From Cyanophora paradoxa (taxonomy: Eukaryota > Glaucocystophyceae > Cyanophorales > Cyanophoraceae), in contig QPMI01000192.1 in assembly GCA_004431415.1 (NCBI GenBank), positions 1-64,000 of the forward strand: DNA of 64,000 bases. Direction: 5' to 3'. The translations under genes and the position numbers were made by a program. This document shows, one piece after another, positions 23,096-34,392 of the stretch. Position 1 is the stretch's first letter. Every line of letters starts with the position of its first letter. The notes under the pieces are model-generated. The model made no database searches. It saw only the letters and a program-made list of their open reading frames with translations, and was not told the DNA's origin.

Positions 23096-26000
23096 TCAGA
23101 AGAAGAAGGTCTCGCGGTGGAAGTGGACGGCAACGCGTCCGTCCTGCGCGCCCCGCGCCGCCCGCTCGGCGGCGGCCACGAGCGCCGCCGGGCCGCACGC
23201 CAGCACCGCCACGTGCGGCAGCGCCGTCGCCTCCCGCGCCCCCGCAAGCACCCCTGCGCGCGCCCGCGCGCGACCCAGCCCCGGGCTCGGTGCTCGGTCC
23301 GAGATGAAATTTTTTGAGGGCCTAGATAATTAATATTTGAAGGGGTCGCACGGGAGAAATCGGGGCGACCCGCGACGACCCGTATGCAGCTGCAGCTGCA
23401 GACTTCGACGTCGGCGTCGGCGTCTCCGACGGCGTAAACGGTGTTGCAGTCATCCTCGTCATCAGATCTCAACGAATTCTGCTTGCGGCCGTCGACGTCT
23501 AGGTGTGGATCTTTTAATTTGACGGATAGATCGCTCTGTGCGCATGCGCACTGCGCACGCGTGTTCATCGAATCAATGTTAATATTCGAAAAAGCGATCG
23601 TGAGGTTATCCTAGCGCGTGGAGGGGGCAGGAGGCCGGAAGGGGTGCGGGCGATCTTAATGCACGATGGCCGCCGGCGCCGCGCGCGCACCTCGCGATTA
23701 CCAGCGGCCGCGGGGAGCTCAGTCGAGACGTGATCGAGGGAGGGCGTCGGCGCAGGCGGCGGCTCTTGCTGCGCGTTCCCCTCTAGATCTGGATCGCGAC
23801 CCAGAGCGGCCGCATGTGCAGACAGGCCGGAGATGTGACGCCCGCGGTCGCCTTGGGGGCACGGGTGACGTCGACTGTGCCGCACACAGGAGCGCGAGGC
23901 GGCGTCGGTCCGCGGCGTCGACTTCGCCGTGGACGGCTCGGGGTCGGTCGTCATCGTGAGCTCCGCGGTCAGCGCCGGCGGCGGATCCGGAGGCGAGAGG
24001 CACGTGCACGTGCGCATGAGGACTGCGCCGTCGCGAGCTCGAATCGGCGACGTCGCCGCGGGACTCGCGCGGGGCGGGCTGGAGCTCGAGTCCTCGCCCG
24101 ACCGCGAGCCCCGCGCTTCGGGGCATCTGGGCTTCCTCTCCGGATCCGTGCGTTCGGGACGCAGCAGCTCGCGATTGAAAGCGACCCTGTGTCGCCTTCA
24201 GTTTCGCGGGGGAGGAGGGTGGGAGGGTGGGTGGGAGGGTGGGAGGGTGGGGGAGGGTGTGTGTGTGTGGAAGGGGGCGTAGAGGCGCACGGGTCCGAGA
24301 GCTCACAGCCAGCGTGCAATTCCCCACGAAAACGGGCGCCCCCGCGGCCGACCGCCTGCGCACTCGCCGGCCTGCATACGTATATATGATGTAGCGCATG
24401 ATCACCATCGCCATCGATATTACGCGCACGGCTCACGGGTGGGCAGGGCGGCGACGGCGACGGCGGACCTGGCGGCTGTACATGTACATTTGCATGTAGG
24501 CGGGTGCACGTGCTCGGTCGAAATCGGCCCGGGCCCGGCGCCACAGCTGCAGCCCGCTTTGAATTCGAGCTCTCGCTCTCGCTCTCCAGGGCGCGTGCAG
24601 TAGACGTCGATGGCGACCTCGACAGCGCTGCAGCCCTCCCGCGGCCGCCGGAGAGCCGCCGCGGCGCGCGCCAGCTCGCCCCGCAGCGCGCCCAGCGCCT
24701 CGGGCTCCCGCACGGCCCACACGAGCCGCACGCGCCGCAGGGGCGCCGGCCGGGCCGCCGCGAGGTACCCAAGCGTCGAGAGCATCGGCGTGATCCCTGC
24801 ACGTGCACATTAGCATATGCATGCGGCGCTCTCCCATCAGAACCAGAAGAATAACAAGAAGGTCGCCATCGGCGCCGGCGCGGATCCGGAGGGCGGGGCG
24901 GACCGATGCCTCCGGCGACGAGGAGAACGGTCTCCTGCGCTGCGACGTCGACCGAGAGCCGCCCGTACGGCCCCTCCACGCGGATCTCCTGCGCCGCCCA
25001 AGCTCAGCCGCTCGGGATTTAGACCTAGCTCATGTTCAAACAGCTGCAGTGCTTTAAAAGTTTAGTTCGCGAATCTGTTCAAGAAAAGCATTCAAATTAA
25101 TTTTGCAGAGCATTTCATTTCCGCGATTTTTTCCGCGTGGTAGATTCGCAGGATTTCGCAGATCTAGAGGATATCGTTGAGCAGGGTTAGAGGCGGCTCG
25201 AGCTCACGGGGAGGGTCGCGCAGCCGTCGGCGGCGGCGTCGGCGACGCGCTTGAGGGCTCCCGTGAAGGAATCGCCCGGCACGGGCCGGATCTGCTCATA
25301 GATTGCACGGGCGGGGTCCGCCACGCGATCAAATATTAATGAAGCTCGAGGCAGAGAATATAAGCAGGGTCTCGGACGCACGTGCAGTGTGAACCGGCCC
25401 TCGGTGCCGGCGAGGCACGCGGCGGGCGCGCTTGACAGGCTTTTATTTACCGCGACCAGATGCCGCGTGAGCCGACGATAAACGTAAAAAGCAAGTTTAA
25501 AGTGGCGAGCAAGTTTAAAGCAGACATAAAGTGGCGAGCAAGTTTAAAGCAGACACAGCAGCGTGCAAAAGCAGAGGCAATTTAAAATATTTGAGTTATA
25601 ACTAGGAGCGGGGCGGGGCGGACGAGAAGGGGTGCCACTGGAGCGGGGCGATGGAGGGGACGCAGAGGAAGACGTACTGCCCCGGCCGCCGCACCCTGCG
25701 CGCGGAAATTATAATCCCGTTAGAAGGCCGCCAGAGGCCCTATAGCTAGGACAGAGGAGTGCATAAAGCTCGGAAAAGAACTTGTTGAACTTTTCGGAAG
25801 GGGGGCGGGGCGCGCGCGGGGAGGGAGGAAAGGGGGGAATTATTTATCACGCCGTTAGAAAGGCGCGTTCGGAGGCATAAACCTCGGGGCTGGGCGCGGG
25901 GCGCTCCGGAAATCGATGCTTATAATCAAAATTCATCAGAGAAGCTCAAGAGAATAATATGTGCGCATTTTGCGCCGGCCTGCGGCGCGGCGCTAGACGG

Positions 26001-27420
26001 GGCGGGGCGGGACGGGGGCGGGGCGGGGCGGGGCGGACGAGAACTCGCGCTTGGCGGCTTCGAGGCGGACGAGGCCGCCGACGCTCCGCAGCGAGAGCAG
26101 CCGCGCCCGCCGCCACCGCGAGCTGCGCCCCCGCCGCCCCCGGAAATGAAGGTTAGGAACGCTCGAATCCGAATCAAAGCGTCCGAGGTCCAAAGCTTCG
26201 AATCTAGATCTTAGATTCAATTAAGCGCCAGCCCACGGGAGCTCAATTAATATATTAATCTCCAGGGGGGCGCACTCCCAAGTGCGCCAGGCCTTGTCGA
26301 GGAGCCAGAGGCCGGCGCCCGGCACCACGTAGGGCCACCTGCCGCCGTCGGAAGTCTATGATCAGATCGCGGACCGCGAAATACAAGGACAAGGGGAAGG
26401 GATGGACAAGGGGAAGGCGGCGGCCGGCGGCGGGGCGACGGCGGCGAGGCAGAGGGAGACGAGGAGTCCGTGGGCCCACATTGCAAACACGAAGAGGGCG
26501 GCGGCCCAGCGGTGGTACTTGAGCGCCCGCTCGAGGGGCAGGCCCAGCGCGCGCAGCCACAGCGAGTTCCGCGCCACCGGCAGCAGCCCCGCCGCTGACC
26601 GCGAGAGACAAGAAATGCAATGTTAATTCATTCATCGTAAAATGATAAAATCCGCAGAAACAGATTAAGAATGCACCCATCGTGATGTAGGCGATGCCGG
26701 CGAACGCGTGCGCCGCCCTGGCCATCGGGTGCGGGATCTGCGCATGCCGCATTGCCGACCGACGTCGAAGTCGGAGGTTTTCGAAAGTCTCGTGATCAGC
26801 AGGCGAATCTACCTCGAAGGGACGGGCGGGGGCGGGATCGGAGGGGCCGGGGCGGCGCGCCAGGGCGTTCTCGTAGTAGTAGGCGCCGTAGGCGGCGACG
26901 GTGCCCCCGAAGAGCAGGAGGGCCGCCGCTTCGCCGTATGTCAGCTCCGCGACGGGCCCGCAGAGGCGCAGCCACGCCTTTGACCGCGGCGGGGCGGCGA
27001 GCTAGCGCTGCGCGCGGGTGGGCGCGGCGGGGCGCGCGGGGGACTCAAGCTCAGAGTGGTCGTGGCCGCGGGCGAAGCAGTCTGAGCGGATGAATATAAT
27101 CTCAAACCGTCTTATGGTAGAGGAGCTGACCCCAGGAGGTGAGCTGCAGCTGCGCGGGCAAAGGCGCGAGCTCGAGCGCCGGGGGTGGACGGGCGAGAGG
27201 CGCGGGCGGGCGGCGGCGCGGCGGCGTGGGCGGGGCGGGCGGGCGCGGACGCGGGTGTTCGCGAGGAAGGCGCCGGCGAGGAGGGCGATGCCGGCGCAGC
27301 CGGCGGTCACGGCGTACGCGTACGGCGGCGGGTCGTACGGGACGTACGCGGGGCCGCCGGAGTCGCTCTGCGGGGGCGGGTGCGCGTGCGCGCCGCCTCC
27401 GCCGGCTGGAAACGCATCCC
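23096..27420 (-). CDS. Ferric reductase / NADPH-oxidase-type transmembrane flavocytochrome (5' end unresolved)
   Basis: Minus-strand exons, N to C: membrane exon YAVTAGCAGIALLAGAFLAN (about 27340-27260); LQLTSWGQLLYHKT (27158-27117); AELTYGEAAALLLFGGTVAA (26983-26815); IPHPMARAAHAFAGIAYITM (about 26738-26680); LLPVARNSLW...YHRWAAALFVFAMWAHG (about 26600-26430), with two His 13 apart as in heme-binding ferric reductase helices; WPYVVPGAGLWLLDKAWRTW (about 26343-26275). The FAD domain has RRPGQYVFL and WHPFSAP (25700-25380). The NAD(P) domain has EGPYGRLSVD and VAGGIGVTPML (24985-24590). The C-terminus has VLACGPAALVAAAE and HFHRETFFF before the stop at 23098-23096. It would pass electrons from NADPH via FAD and heme across a membrane, most likely reducing iron. 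The 23.3-24.4 kb exons and the start codon are not resolved. Upstream DNA beyond 27733 is replaced by a retroelement. Confidence 0.85.
24208..24270 (+). repeat. G-run tract (quadruplex-prone) in a ferric reductase intron
   Basis: About ten GGG/GGGG runs spaced by one to three bases are followed by a short GT dinucleotide run. On the coding (minus) strand this is a C-rich pyrimidine tract. Confidence 0.8.
25499..25556 (+). repeat. 29-bp tandem duplication in a ferric reductase intron
   Basis: The unit AAAGTGGCGAGCAAGTTTAA plus AGCAGACA and one variable base occurs at 25499 and again at 25528. Confidence 0.85.
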
Positions 27421-27733
27421 GCACGCGCACGTGACGCGCGTACGCGTACGCGTATACGTACGCGTGGGTTTCCGCGCGAGCCGCCGCAGCCGGCGCCGCG
27501 TCTGCGCACACGCGCGGTGTCAGCGCTGATCATGAAGCTTGAAAAGGCTTAAGTGCGCGCTCGGCTCGCTCGCAACCGGTAAGTATACGGTGCACGTGAC
27601 TGGTTCATGGGTCCCGCACCGGCATAGATCGCGAGCATCGCCAGAAGCAAGCACGCCAACGCTGATGCGAGGCGACCAGCTGCAGGCGCTGCCTATTGCA
27701 GCGCCATGTTGCGAGTCGAGGGTCGGCGTCGAG
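26782..27733. repeat. Long direct repeat, copy 1 (952 bp), left flank of the retroelement
   Basis: This segment matches 37058-38002 almost base for base. Differences seen are one C/T change (26898 region), a 6-base TAGCGC insertion near 27003 and a small difference near 27181-27186. It contains the first ferric reductase exons. Homology starts at CGAAAGTCTCGTGATC and ends at GGTCGGCGTCGAG, exactly at the element boundary. With copy 2 it has the geometry of a target-site duplication. Confidence 0.92.
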
Positions 27734-28249
27734 TCGAGTACGCATCCCACGTTCGCCGAATTCCAGCGGGCTCCTCGTGCGAATCGAAGGGCTGGTCTCC
27801 GAGCCTCTCCAACCTAAATAGGCCGGCTCCCACCCGCTCCCGGCAGCTGCCCGACTCCGCCCCCGCCTTCCCATGCTCCCGCTTCAGAGGACAACAGCCC
27901 ACCCGCGCTCAACCCACAAGAGCAGCTAAAAAAGCCCGCCTCGACCCCTCCTCAGAAACCCCCTCCGCCCAATATGACCCCGAACTCCCCCCTCCCAACC
28001 TCCCCCGCGAAATCACACATATTGGTTTCCTCGACCTCTGGCTTCGGGAAACTGACTGGTGGGACTCCTTCCGCGCGGAAGCCCAGGCCACCAATGTCGC
28101 CCTCGAGCGACGCCCACGCCGAGGACCCCTCCCTCACAAGCCGACCGCGAATTCTATGATTCCTCGCCGGGCTCGACTTCCTCTTCGCCACCTCCCGAGC
28201 CCTCTTCGCTGAGCTCTGCCCCACGCTCCGTGCCCTAAACTCCCACCTC

Positions 28250-28690
28250 CTCCCCCGACCCTACTCCCGGGTCATATACACGGACGCCAGCACACAAAAA
28301 CAGGGCTCCGCATCAGTCCGAACCACCTACGCCGGCCTTGCACCCTCGAAAATAATCCCGAATTACCTAACCACATCGAGTTCGCCACCGCCTCCCGGTG
28401 TCCAACACAACGTGAACCTGGGAGAGCTAGCAGGCGCGATCTCCGCAGCATTCACGTACTTCGGGCCCACGGGTGGGAAAATTATCACGGACAGCCAAAA
28501 CACTATCCGGGCCCTGACAGCCTTCGCCTTCCGAGACCCCTCCTCTTTCTCCCACCCTATCAACTTCCGCACCCTGCTCCGCCGAGAAGACGGGGCCCTT
28601 CTCCTCAACGCTCGCACGCAATACGCCATTCGTATCGCTCAAGACCCAAACTTTCAAATCACGCTCCAATGGGTCCCCTCTCACCAACCA
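28250..28690 (+). pseudogene. RNase H-like domain of the retroelement
   Basis: The frame preceding 28412 reads VIYTDASTQKQGSASV, then NLGELAGAIS, then KIITDSQNTIRAL, then LQWVPSHQ. This gives the D...E...D acidic triad and the WVPSH motif of RNase HI domains in retrotransposons. An in-frame TGA at 28157-28159 precedes it. Downstream the ORF continues to 29524 with a globular-looking segment I do not recognise. The usual C-terminal N-D/E-x-A-D-x-x-A motif is missing here but a match occurs at 32.2 kb. Confidence 0.75.
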
Positions 28691-30899
28691 AAGACCATTC
28701 CGCGGCCAACCGCAACGGCTACAACCCCACAGGCAACCGACGCCCGGTCCCTCCTCCCCCGCCGACCCGCGTCCCCTCAGCGGCCCAGCTGCCCCCCACC
28801 TACTGCCCCGCAGACGTTCCCTGCCTCGGCCCCTTATCATTATATTGGTGGAATGGACATCCCCGACGCTCGACTCCTTTTTTCGGACGACTCCTCCCCG
28901 CCCCTCCCCCCGTCGCTATTCTCGTCCCTCTTTCCGCCTCGCCGGCATCTTCGCACATATATTCTAGCAGATAGCCCGGCCGACTACAACTTCCTCCGCT
29001 GCCAGGCGGACCTAGCCGAATATGTCGACGCCTCTGATACTACCAACACCCACCTGATCCTAGACCTCGTCCCCCTCGCGTCGGCTAGACTCGAACGAGC
29101 ATTCGTAGCGGAGGAAACTCTCATCTGGAACCGCTGCATCCGCATCCCCAAAAACCACGCTCTCCTCCCCTCCGACGAACATCTCACCATCACTTCGGAC
29201 TGCGACATCCTCCGCGCCTACTCAGCCTTCCTAGAAGCCTTCGGACGCAAAACATCACTCGCAACATCTCCTTCCAATGTTACTCCCTCCCAACCCAATC
29301 TTCCTTCAACCACTCCCGAGGACCCCCGACGCCGAATATCCCGACCCGGGCCTACAAGGAAGCTCGCCCTTGACCACCACCTCGCCCACCCTCGGGCCCC
29401 CGGCCCCAGCTGGACTTTCTATCACACTTCCCTCTGCAAACCGGCTGTCCCCGCCGACCGCGACACGCCTCTCCCCGCCTGGTATTGGGACGAAGATCTC
29501 ACGCTTGCCCCACCCCCAAGCTGAGGCTGGTGCCCCTCCGATCGCGTACCACGCTGTGATCCTGGCATGTGGGGACTCCCCATTTCCTCCCTGATCGCAG
29601 AACAATGGGCACGGGACCTGCCCTATCCTGCCCGCACTGCCACCCCACCCCGCCCGCCCGGCCCCACCCACTTTCCCACTCCGCGACCAAACCGGCGCCC
29701 TCCCATACTGTTCGAACGATATGGCCGCCGAGCCATTCCCTACTCGGCTGCCATCGATCCTGACGGCCCCCGGTATGACCGCCGAGTACTTCCCCTCCTC
29801 GATGGCATAAAATCTCGCCTGGCCGCCCTTAGAGCGGCTCCTCTCTCCCTCATCGACCCCAACCCCCGGTCTGGGGCCCACCTGGCCACACCCTTCTCCT
29901 CGAACAACCCATACCTGCAGAACCCATTGACGCTTTCTTCAGACTTCTTCAGAACCGGCAAGTCTCCTTCCGGCTGCACGCCCCACCACCCCCAAGTGCC
30001 TCTTTCTTTCGTCCTCCCACGCAACCTCAATCCTCATGGGCACAGCCCCTTCCACCCTCTCGCTCAAGACCGCGCAGGCCGGCCGCTAACGGACCGATCC
30101 TACGTCCCGCACCCCTTCTCCCCAACGGAGTACGACTATATTCTCCTTCCCTACCACCCTCTGGGTCCCGACCCTGGCGACTAGCAATCATCTCAGCCCG
30201 CCTCCGCGAAATCCGCATCCTGGACGTCACCCGCAAACCCGCCTCCGACGTCACGGTCCTTCTTAAAGACTGGGTCCTCAAATGGTGGACGGCGACCCTC
30301 CGCCCTGGCGACCCTCTCCACGCTCGGCCTGGAAATACGACACCAGCACCTTCCCACGCAAGCTTGGAAACACGTCCACACGGGTGAAGACGCTCTCTTC
30401 GTCATGACCGCCGCTGAGTTCATTGGCCGCGGCGAGGAAGTCCACCTGTACGGCAAAGGACGGGGCCGCCCATCCCCTTCCACGCCCCATCTACCGGGAA
30501 CGCTGGGCGGCCGCTCTCCTCCTCCGGGACCCTGAGGTCCTCCTGGGGACAATCCAGGCCAACGGCCCGGCTTTCACAACAAAACGGCAGCGCACGACCC
30601 ACGCACCAGCTCCCGCCCCTCCCAGCACACGGCAGCAAAAGCCCGCCGCCGGGTCCGACGCAAACGAGACCCCACCCCCCTCCCTTCCGTCCCCCCCTTC
30701 CCCCTTGCCCTTACACCCCCCGATCCCCCAACTCCCTCCCCCTCCCGCATCCTCCACCCCTCCCACGCCCACTCCTCAATCCCACGCCCTCCGTCGCCCG
30801 CGGCCCACCCCGTTGCGCATGCCTCCCCAGGCCGAACCCCGTCCACCCGACTGAATTCCCCTCCCTCGCCCGCTGACGCTGGCGGAGAAAAGCTGGCTG

Positions 30900-31690
30900 G
30901 GGAATGCCTTCCGCTTCGCAGACAATGATTATTGCGCGGATCAAACCCTCGCGTCGAAGCCCCCCCTCCCACCCGCCCCCCGAGCCGACCCTCACTGTTA
31001 CTCACTCATTCGACGAGGCGACCTTATACACCTCCGTCCGAATGCCCCCCTCAGCCTCCCCCTCGTGGAAGCCTTTTTTGACCTGCTCTCTTCCCGGGAA
31101 GCCGCCCTGGCCTCACCCCACCCTGCTCACTTCCTATCGTCCAGCTCCTACCCTGCTAGCGCAGCCTCCCACTTCGACTCTCGGGGTTCTGCCCTCCTCC
31201 CCCTACACCGATACATCCCCCACGGACGACTCCTCGATGCCCGCCTCGTTCTCGTCCCCATCCTCACCTATTGCCCAATTCAACAGACCCCACCAGCCCC
31301 CTCGCTGACCCCTTCCTCCAGCAGACCTCCGGGACACTGGCACCTACTTGCTCTATTTCCACAGACGCGCTCATTCTACTTCTACAATGGCTCCCTCGAC
31401 GTCCCTGATCACCTTGTCTCCTTTGCACAAGACTTGGCGGCCACTTGGAGTCAGCGCGACTCTGGATCCCCCCTCCCCCCACTCCCTTCTGCAGATGGAC
31501 CTATCTACGCCCGGAGACATCCCTTTCCGTTCTCCAGCCCCCAAACAGCACGGCCTGCGGTCCACTCCTCCTCCTCACAGCTGACCTACTCAGTCGCTCC
31601 TCAGCACCTACCCCGTCGGACCTGCCCCGCCCCCCAGCCTACATTCAGGCCGACGCTGCAGCGCTCCGCAGATACCGTGAATATATTGCC
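30900..31690 (+). pseudogene. ULP1/C48-like cysteine protease domain of the retroelement, frameshifted
   Basis: One frame reads PLVEAFFDLLSSREAAL, a segment ending RLVLVPI, then GHWHLLALFPQTRSFYFYNG with the family His-Trp at 31333-31338. Another frame continues PPNSTACGPLLLLTADLLS with the Cys at 31556-31558, then RRYREYIALSL. This follows the ULP1 order (VPI, HW, Y-[D]-S, Q/N-x-x-x-C-G). The Asp position reads Asn, and His and Cys lie in different frames, so this copy is probably inactive. Confidence 0.62.
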
Positions 31691-32169
31691 CTCAGCCTCT
31701 GCTACGGGTCCGTCACCCTTGACCCCTATGCTGCAGCCCAACCCTCCCGGCCCTCCGGCCCCGCCGACCTTCCCCGGCGTACCCATCCGCCGCGCCGCCC
31801 CCCAGTCTCCACCGGCGGCACCCTCCCTACCTCGACTCCCCACCATCCTCCCCAACCATCCAGCCCTCCCGCGCTCCCCAACTGTGCTTGAGTCTCCCCG
31901 CCCCGCCCGAAGGGCCCGCCACCCCCTCCCTCCCGGCGCCCGCTACGCCCAAGAACTCGCCTCTCAGCTCGCCGACCTGGCTCGCAACGAAGCCTCCGCC
32001 ACAGCGCGCCGTCTCTTCCGGCCGTCCCACGTTACCCCACTCGAAGCGGCGTCCATCCTAACTGAAGCCGCTCACCGTGAAGCCACCCTGCCGCAACCAC
32101 GGTCCGCCAAAACATCCAAAACAGCCGCACAGAAAGAGGCGGCCCGCACCCCGGCTAAGAATCGTATCC

Positions 32170-33340
32170 CGAACCCAGCCTACACCCCTGACAACCGCCA
32201 CAATGACGCCGTTGACAAGCTTGCTAAAACAGCCCCCGACGCCCCCCTCTCCGCCCTTCTTTTCATTCCCCACAGTTTCAAATGCTTCCTCATCCGTGTT
32301 GGCCTCCCGCCCCCACTATCCCACGGCCCAGTCCCCGGGGCCGAGCCCTACCGAGGCAGACTCCATGCGTACCGCGTCGAGGGGGACCCCCGCTCTCACT
32401 TCCTAGCCGAAGCCTCCCTCTCCAATACCTCGACTGGCGCCAGCTTCGCAACGCGGGGGCCGCCCTCAGCAACCCCATGTTACCCTCGCTCCAGCCCTCT
32501 CCCTAGTGTCCGACAAGCCACCGGACCGCCGCACCCCCACAGGCGACCACCTCCGCAAAGTCAGATTCCAATGCATGCTTGGAAGCCTTCCCTCCCTCAC
32601 CATCCGCCTTCTCCACGACCCGACCTCTACGGCCCTCTCTTCCCGACGGCACCGCCCACTGCCCTTCTGTCACCTCCCTCCACCCCTGCCCCCATCCCCG
32701 AAGATGCTGCTTCCCCACCCTCCCCCTCCCCGCCCCTGCCACATGCACCCCCCAGGCTCCCCTCGCCCTCTTCCCACCGGCGGCCGCAGACCCCAGACCG
32801 CCCGACCCCACAACCCACCCCCCCGAAGACTTCGTCCACATATTTACTTGCCCCGCCGCTCGCCTCCTTCTCCAAGCTTTCCAGGACGCACTCGTGACCT
32901 TCCTCCGTACCCGGGTTCTCCGCCACTCGCCCAAACCACTAGGACACGACGATACCATCTTTCAACTCTTCCCCTTCCTCCGCCTCGTTTCTCCTGACCC
33001 CGCCTCTCCCCTCCATTCCGCCCTTCTCTCCCCACCGCAAATCCGGCTCTCTTCCGCCCCCCGGCCTCGCCGATACACTATGGAAAAAACTCAGCCCGGC
33101 CCTGGCCGACATGCTTCCCTTCCCGCCCTCGCTCTCCTACGCCTCGGTACACCGGCAGGACTGCCTGCCCTCTGCACAGCTCTGGGTATCAACAAGACCA
33201 CCTCATCGTCAATCCAAAAAGACCTAGCGCTGCTCCTCGACCAACACCTCCGTGCAATCTGGAGAGACCGCTGCGCCCGCAACCACGCCTGGGAGCTCCG
33301 ACACGGCATCAATGACAGAACCAAACGTCGGTACCGCAAA
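32170..33340 (+). pseudogene. Retroelement C-terminal region: RNase H tail motif and zinc-knuckle-like segment
   Basis: RHNDAVDKLAKTAPDAP at about 32195-32245 matches the C-terminal RNase H motif of retroelements. Further on, EDFVHIFTCPAARLLLQAF (about 32826-32885) and LRAIWRDRCARNHAWE (about 33250-33297) resemble the H-x-x-x-C zinc-binding and downstream segments that follow RNase H in LINE-type polyproteins. The segments fall in different frames. Confidence 0.5.
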
Positions 33341-33589
33341 CATGCAGACTCCAAACCCTCCCGCTCGCCTCTAATACAGCCGCCCAGTCCCCCCCCCCCC
33401 CCGCCCTCCCCCGCCCCTCCCTCCATGATACCATCTCCATCACCGACTTCTGCTGCGAATTGGGCTCGGAAGGCCAACCATGGATTCTCTTGGAAAACTT
33501 CCGCCAAGCAATTGCACGACTCCCCGTCGCCCCCTCACCCCAGGCCCCCCCCTCCTCCCAGCTGCCCGATGCAGGACCCGCCGCCGGGA

Positions 33590-33690
33590 CGTCTGACTTC
33601 TCCTGCACCTGCGGCACTCGGTTCGCCTCTGCATCTGCCCTCCAGGCCCACTCCGACGCCAGACGGGGAAAATGCCCCGCCCGCCCTGAG
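33590..33690 (+). pseudogene. C2H2/C2HC-like zinc finger in the retroelement
   Basis: SDFSCTCGTRFASASALQAH followed by SDARRGKCP gives C-x-C, F, L, H and C in finger-like spacing, in the ORF running 33460-34620. A nucleic-acid-binding role is inferred. Confidence 0.5.
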
Positions 33691-34244
33691 ATCACCTCCT
33701 GCCCTGCCTCCCCACCTGCGGTACCCCCAGCACGACAGTCACACGAGAACTCCGACACTGGCATCCTGCCCGCTTCGCCCGCGGGTCCTACGAACACTAC
33801 CCAACCTTCCAAACGCCCCGCTCCGGGGCCCCCCCTGGCCCCTCCCCCAAAACGAACACGCCCGTCGCCTGCCTCACGTAAACGGACAGCCGATACCCCT
33901 CCGCCCCGGCACCAAAATGCCCGCGCCCCGCGACCCCTCCCCTCCCGCCTCTACACCCGCCCGGCCCGTACCTACGGCAAAAAGACAGGCAACCGGCCGC
34001 AAGACTCCCAGGCGCATGACCAAAAAAGCGCGAACGGTGCCGATACCCACGGGGCAACCCACAATCACGTCCCTCTTTGCACCCGGAGTGTACAAACCAC
34101 TTACGACGCTGCAAGCAGCCAACTCCCCCTCCCCCCCTCGCTCCAGCTGACCCCCCGCTCGGGACCTCGCAAGACGCTGCCCCTCAGCCCCCTACGGTCT
34201 CCCCCCCGGCCCCAACCGGCCCTCAAGTGCCAGACCCCCCGCTG

Positions 34245-34392
34245 GCTCCGGCCACCCCTATGGCTTCGGCCCCCCCAATGGCCTCGGCCCCCCCTTTGGC
34301 TTCGGCCACCCCATCGGCTTCGGCCACCCCCCTGGCTTCGGCCAACCCCATGGCTTCGGCCACCCCCCTGGCCTCGGCCCCCCCCTCTCACC
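34245..34392 (+). repeat. Short coding minisatellite in the retroelement
   Basis: An 18-bp motif of the form (A/T/C)TGGCTTCGGCC(A/C)CCCC is repeated about eight times. It is translated as repeating P-[ML]-A-S-A in one frame. Confidence 0.85.

Noticed and set aside
31065-32897. 610-residue ORF as an intact gene
   Set aside because: It merges pieces of a decayed retroelement; the protease Cys and flanking motifs are in other frames.
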